Shown here piece by piece: positions 61,642 through 64,000 of a DNA stretch of 64,000 nucleotides (the first letter of the stretch is position 1; every line of letters starts with the position of its first letter). The notes beneath the pieces are model-generated. The model was given only the letters and a program-made list of their open reading frames with translations, did no database searches and was not told the DNA's origin. Origin of the DNA: Xylophilus ampelinus (GTDB lineage Bacteria > Pseudomonadota > Gammaproteobacteria > Burkholderiales > Burkholderiaceae_C); contig NZ_QJTC01000011.1 in the NCBI RefSeq assembly GCF_003217575.1, positions 62,001 through 126,000 on the forward strand. Reading direction: 5' to 3'. A program made the position numbers and the translations under genes.

Positions 61642-64000
61642 CTAGCGCGCCAGCACCGCCTCCAGCGCCCGGCCGGTATGGGTGCCGAGCCGCACCACGT
61701 CCTCGGGCGTGGCGGTGGCCACCACCCGGCCGCCGCCGGTGCCGCCTTCGGGGCCCAGGTCGATGACCCAATCGGCCTCGGCGATCACGTCGAGGTCGTG
61801 CTCGATCACCAGCACGCTGTGGCCGCCGCGCACCAGGCGGTGCAGCACCTGGATCAGCTTCTCGACGTCGGCCATGTGCAGGCCGACCGTGGGTTCGTCC
61901 AGCACGTAGAGCGTGTGCGGCGGCTTCTGGCCGCGGCGGGTCGGCTGCGGCGCCGGGCCGCTCCCGAGCAAGGCCGCGCCCCCCTCGGGGGGGCCTTCGC
62001 CGGAGGCGAGTGGGGGCAAGGGAAATTCGTCGCGCACCTTGCTCAGCTCGGTCACCAGCTTGATGCGCTGCGCCTCGCCGCCCGAGAGCGTGGGCGACGG
62101 CTGGCCCAGCGTCAGGTAGCCCAGGCCCACGTCCTGCATCAGCTGCAGCGGATGGGCGATGTTGGGCATGCTGGCGAAGAAGCCGACCGCCTCGTCGATC
62201 TCCATCTGCAGCACGTCGCCGATGCTCTTGCCGCGCCAGGTGACGGCCAGCGTCTCGGGGTTGAAGCGGGCGCCGTGGCAGGTCTCGCAGGGCACCTTCA
62301 CGTCGGGCAGGAAGCTCATCTCGATGGTGCGCACGCCCGCGCCTTCGCAGACCGGGCAGCGGCCATCGCCGGTGTTGAACGAGAAGCGCGCCGGCGCATA
62401 GCCGCGGGCCTTGGCCTCCAGCGTGTCGGCGAAGAGCTTGCGGATCACGTCCCAGAAGCCGATGTAGGTGGCGGGGCAGCTGCGCGGTGTCTTGCCGATG
62501 GGGGTCTGGTCGACCTCCAGCACCCGGTCGATGGTCTGGTAGCCGTCCAGGCTCTCGCAGCCGGTCCAGGCGGCATGCTTGCCGGCGTCGTCGGCCTCGC
62601 GGCCGGCGCGGGTGGTGCGCTGCTGCACGCCGGCCTGGACGCTCGCCAGCAGCACGTCGCGCGCCAGGGTCGACTTGCCCGACCCGCTGACGCCGGTGAT
62701 CGCCACCAGGCGCTTGAGCGGCACGTCGATGTCGACGTCCTGCAGGTTGTGCAGCCGCGCGCCGCGCAGCTCGATCCAGAAAAGCTCAGGCCCCCCCGGC
62801 TTTTCACTGCGCTCCGCTCCGTGTAATTCTCCACCCCCTTCGGGGGAGGCGCGGCCGCTTGGGAGCGGCCCGGCGCTGGCCGCCTCCACCACCGGGCGGC
62901 GCGGCTGCAGCGGATGCCTCATCGCGTGCAGCAGGTAGCGGCCGGTCTGCGAATCGCCGGCGGCCTGGATGTCGGCCACCGATCCCTGCGCCACCAGCCG
63001 GCCGCCGCGCTTGCCGGCGCTGGGGCCGATGTCGATGATGTGGTCGGCCCGGCGGATGGTGTCCTCGTCGTGCTCCACCACCACCAGGGTGTTGCCCTTC
63101 TCGCCCAGCTTGTGCAGCGCGTTCAGCAATATCTGGTTGTCGCGCGCATGCAGGCCGATGGTGGGCTCGTCGAGCACGTAGCAGACGCCCTGCAGGTTGC
63201 TGCCGAGCTGGGCCGCCAGCCGGATGCGCTGCGCCTCGCCGCCCGAAAGCGTGGGCGCGCCGCGGTCGAGCGTCAGGTAGCCCAGGCCCACCTCCTGCAG
63301 GAAGGCCAGGCGGCTGCGGATCTCGGGCACCAGGTCACGGGCGATGCCGGCCTCGCGGCCCTCCATCGCCAGCGCCTCGAACCAGGCCGACACGTCGATC
63401 ACGCTCATCCGCGCCAGGGCGGCGATGCCGGTCTCGCGGAACAGGACCGCGCGGGCCACCGGGTTCAGCCGGGTGCCTTCGCAGGTGGGGCACACCGCGT
63501 CGGCCACGTCGGCGGCCTCGGGCTCGGCGAAGGTCTGCTCGCGGCCCTTCTGGTCGTCGGCCAGCACCGAGTCGTCGAAGACCTCGCGCTGGTCCTTGGT
63601 CAGCTTGACGCCGGTGCCGACGCAGTCGGTGCACCAGCCGTGCTTGCTGTTGTAGCTGAACAGGCGCGGGTCCAGCTCGGCATAGCTGGTGCCGCAGACC
63701 GGGCAGGCGCGCTGGGTCGAGAACGCGTGCAGGTTGCCGACGCCCACGGTGGATTCGCCCGCCTTCAGCGCGGCCTCCAGGCCCTCGATGTCGGCCAGCA
63801 CGTGCACCGCGCCCTTGCCGTGCTCCAGCGCCAGGGCCAGGGCGGTGCGCAGCGCGGCGTCGTTCTCGGGCACCATCCTCAGGCTGGCGATCGGCAGCTC
63901 GACGATGTGTTCCTTGAAGCGGTCGATGCGCGGGAACCGGGTGGTGGGCAGGAAGTTGCCGTCGACGCGCAGGTGGGTGTAGCCGCGCGGCCGGGCCCAG
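61642..64000 (-). CDS. uvrA: Excinuclease ABC subunit A (partial, C-terminal part) with two inserted repeats
   Basis: About 785 residues are in the window; the start lies beyond the right edge, and the frame stays open to base 64000. Zinc fingers are seen in [13 protein letters not shown] with CTDCVGTG and in [15 protein letters not shown] with CETC; both ABC signatures ([24 protein letters not shown]), Walker [10 protein letters not shown] and both DEPT(I/V)GLH blocks are present. It recognises bulky DNA damage with UvrB. Two Pro/Gly-rich stretches absent from typical UvrA are encoded by interspersed repeats: after SKVRDE ([20 protein letters not shown]) and before [11 protein letters not shown] ([20 protein letters not shown]). 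Confidence 0.95.
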   Translation of the reverse strand, partial: WARPRGYTHLRVDGNFLPTTRFPRIDRFKEHIVELPIASLRMVPENDAALRTALALALEHGKGAVHVLADIEGLEAALKAGESTVGVGNLHAFSTQRACPVCGTSYAELDPRLFSYNSKHGWCTDCVGTGVKLTKDQREVFDDSVLADDQKGREQTFAEPEAADVADAVCPTCEGTRLNPVARAVLFRETGIAALARMSVIDVSAWFEALAMEGREAGIARDLVPEIRSRLAFLQEVGLGYLTLDRGAPTLSGGEAQRIRLAAQLGSNLQGVCYVLDEPTIGLHARDNQILLNALHKLGEKGNTLVVVEHDEDTIRRADHIIDIGPSAGKRGGRLVAQGSVADIQAAGDSQTGRYLLHAMRHPLQPRRPVVEAASAGPLPSGRASPEGGGELHGAERSEKPGGPELFWIELRGARLHNLQDVDIDVPLKRLVAITGVSGSGKSTLARDVLLASVQAGVQQRTTRAGREADDAGKHAAWTGCESLDGYQTIDRVLEVDQTPIGKTPRSCPATYIGFWDVIRKLFADTLEAKARGYAPARFSFNTGDGRCPVCEGAGVRTIEMSFLPDVKVPCETCHGARFNPETLAVTWRGKSIGDVLQMEIDEAVGFFASMPNIAHPLQLMQDVGLGYLTLGQPSPTLSGGEAQRIKLVTELSKVRDEFPLPPLASGEGPPEGGAALLGSGPAPQPTRRGQKPPHTLYVLDEPTVGLHMADVEKLIQVLHRLVRGGHSVLVIEHDLDVIAEADWVIDLGPEGGTGGGRVVATATPEDVVRLGTHTGRALEAVLAR
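61950..62022 (+). repeat. Family D interspersed repeat inside uvrA, copy 1
   Basis: GCGCCGGGCCGCTCCC (61950-61965), then GGCCGCGCCCCCCTCGGGGG hairpin. Read on the opposite strand by uvrA without a stop codon; lies just upstream of the second HTLYVLDEP block. Confidence 0.82.
62791..62876 (-). repeat. Family D interspersed repeat inside uvrA, copy 2 (inverted)
   Basis: The minus strand has the identical 16-mer GCGCCGGGCCGCTCCC (62876-62861), then CGCCTCCCCCGAAGGGGGTG and GGAGCGGAGCGCAGTGAAAA. Opposite orientation to copy 1, 840 bases away in the same gene. Confidence 0.82.

Overview
The window is high-GC chromosomal DNA of a betaproteobacterium, most likely a member of the Burkholderiales close to the Comamonadaceae (Variovorax/Acidovorax/Xylophilus-like). 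The basis is gene order (glmU near glmS with an Lrp gene between; tyrS / M23 peptidase / anmK; erpA-rpsI-rplM; ahcY-tlyA-metF with a SAH riboswitch), Omp32-type porin and Bug-type binding proteins, and many short interspersed palindromes built around AGCTAT...ATAGC of the kind I associate with that family. I cannot name the genus from sequence alone.

Layout. 1-20 kb is mostly housekeeping: start of glmS, an Lrp regulator, glmU with a cytoplasmic histidine kinase behind it, a lipoprotein, a stress FMN-binding protein, a LysR regulator, tyrS, an M23 endopeptidase, anmK, a decayed MFS pump, erpA, rpsI-rplM, rlmJ, a porin, and the methyl-cycle operon ahcY-tlyA-metF-rlpA controlled by a SAH riboswitch. 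20-28 kb holds a PMT-type glycosyltransferase, prfC, and a tightly coupled set: polyisoprenyl-sugar synthase (GtrB-like), a secreted glycosidase-like protein, a GtrA flippase and a HAD phosphatase. 28-37 kb has a YdeP-type molybdopterin oxidoreductase and a two-component system divergent from a four-gene tripartite ABC exporter (outer-membrane lipoprotein, DevC/FtsX-like permease, ATPase, lipoprotein HlyD adaptor).

37-50 kb looks like a surface-glycan region. First comes an overlapping operon of unknown purpose (HAD-IB phosphatase, alpha/beta hydrolase, two EamA/SMR-type membrane proteins, DegT-type aminotransferase). After an AT-rich island follows wecB - bcsB-like - nfrB - nfrA - secreted lipoprotein. 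This second set is the best candidate for a complete c-di-GMP-controlled exopolysaccharide system of the N4-receptor (NfrA/NfrB) type, with its probable UDP-ManNAc source (wecB, known as nfrC in E. coli) beside the synthase. 50-64 kb is mixed: a VF530-type DNA-binding protein, a serine hydrolase, a histidine kinase broken by an amber codon, an arginase-like/GNAT pair flanked by inverted composite repeats, a class III aminotransferase, a YkgJ-type protein, a HipA/HTH toxin-antitoxin pair in toxin-first order, a Bug protein, and the 3' part of uvrA.

The most unusual theme is repeats. At least five dispersed families occur, and some copies lie inside genes without breaking the frame: one family in tlyA and in the HAD phosphatase gene in opposite reading orientations, and another twice, in opposite orientations, inside uvrA. 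No rRNA, tRNA, CRISPR array, prophage or insertion sequence was seen.
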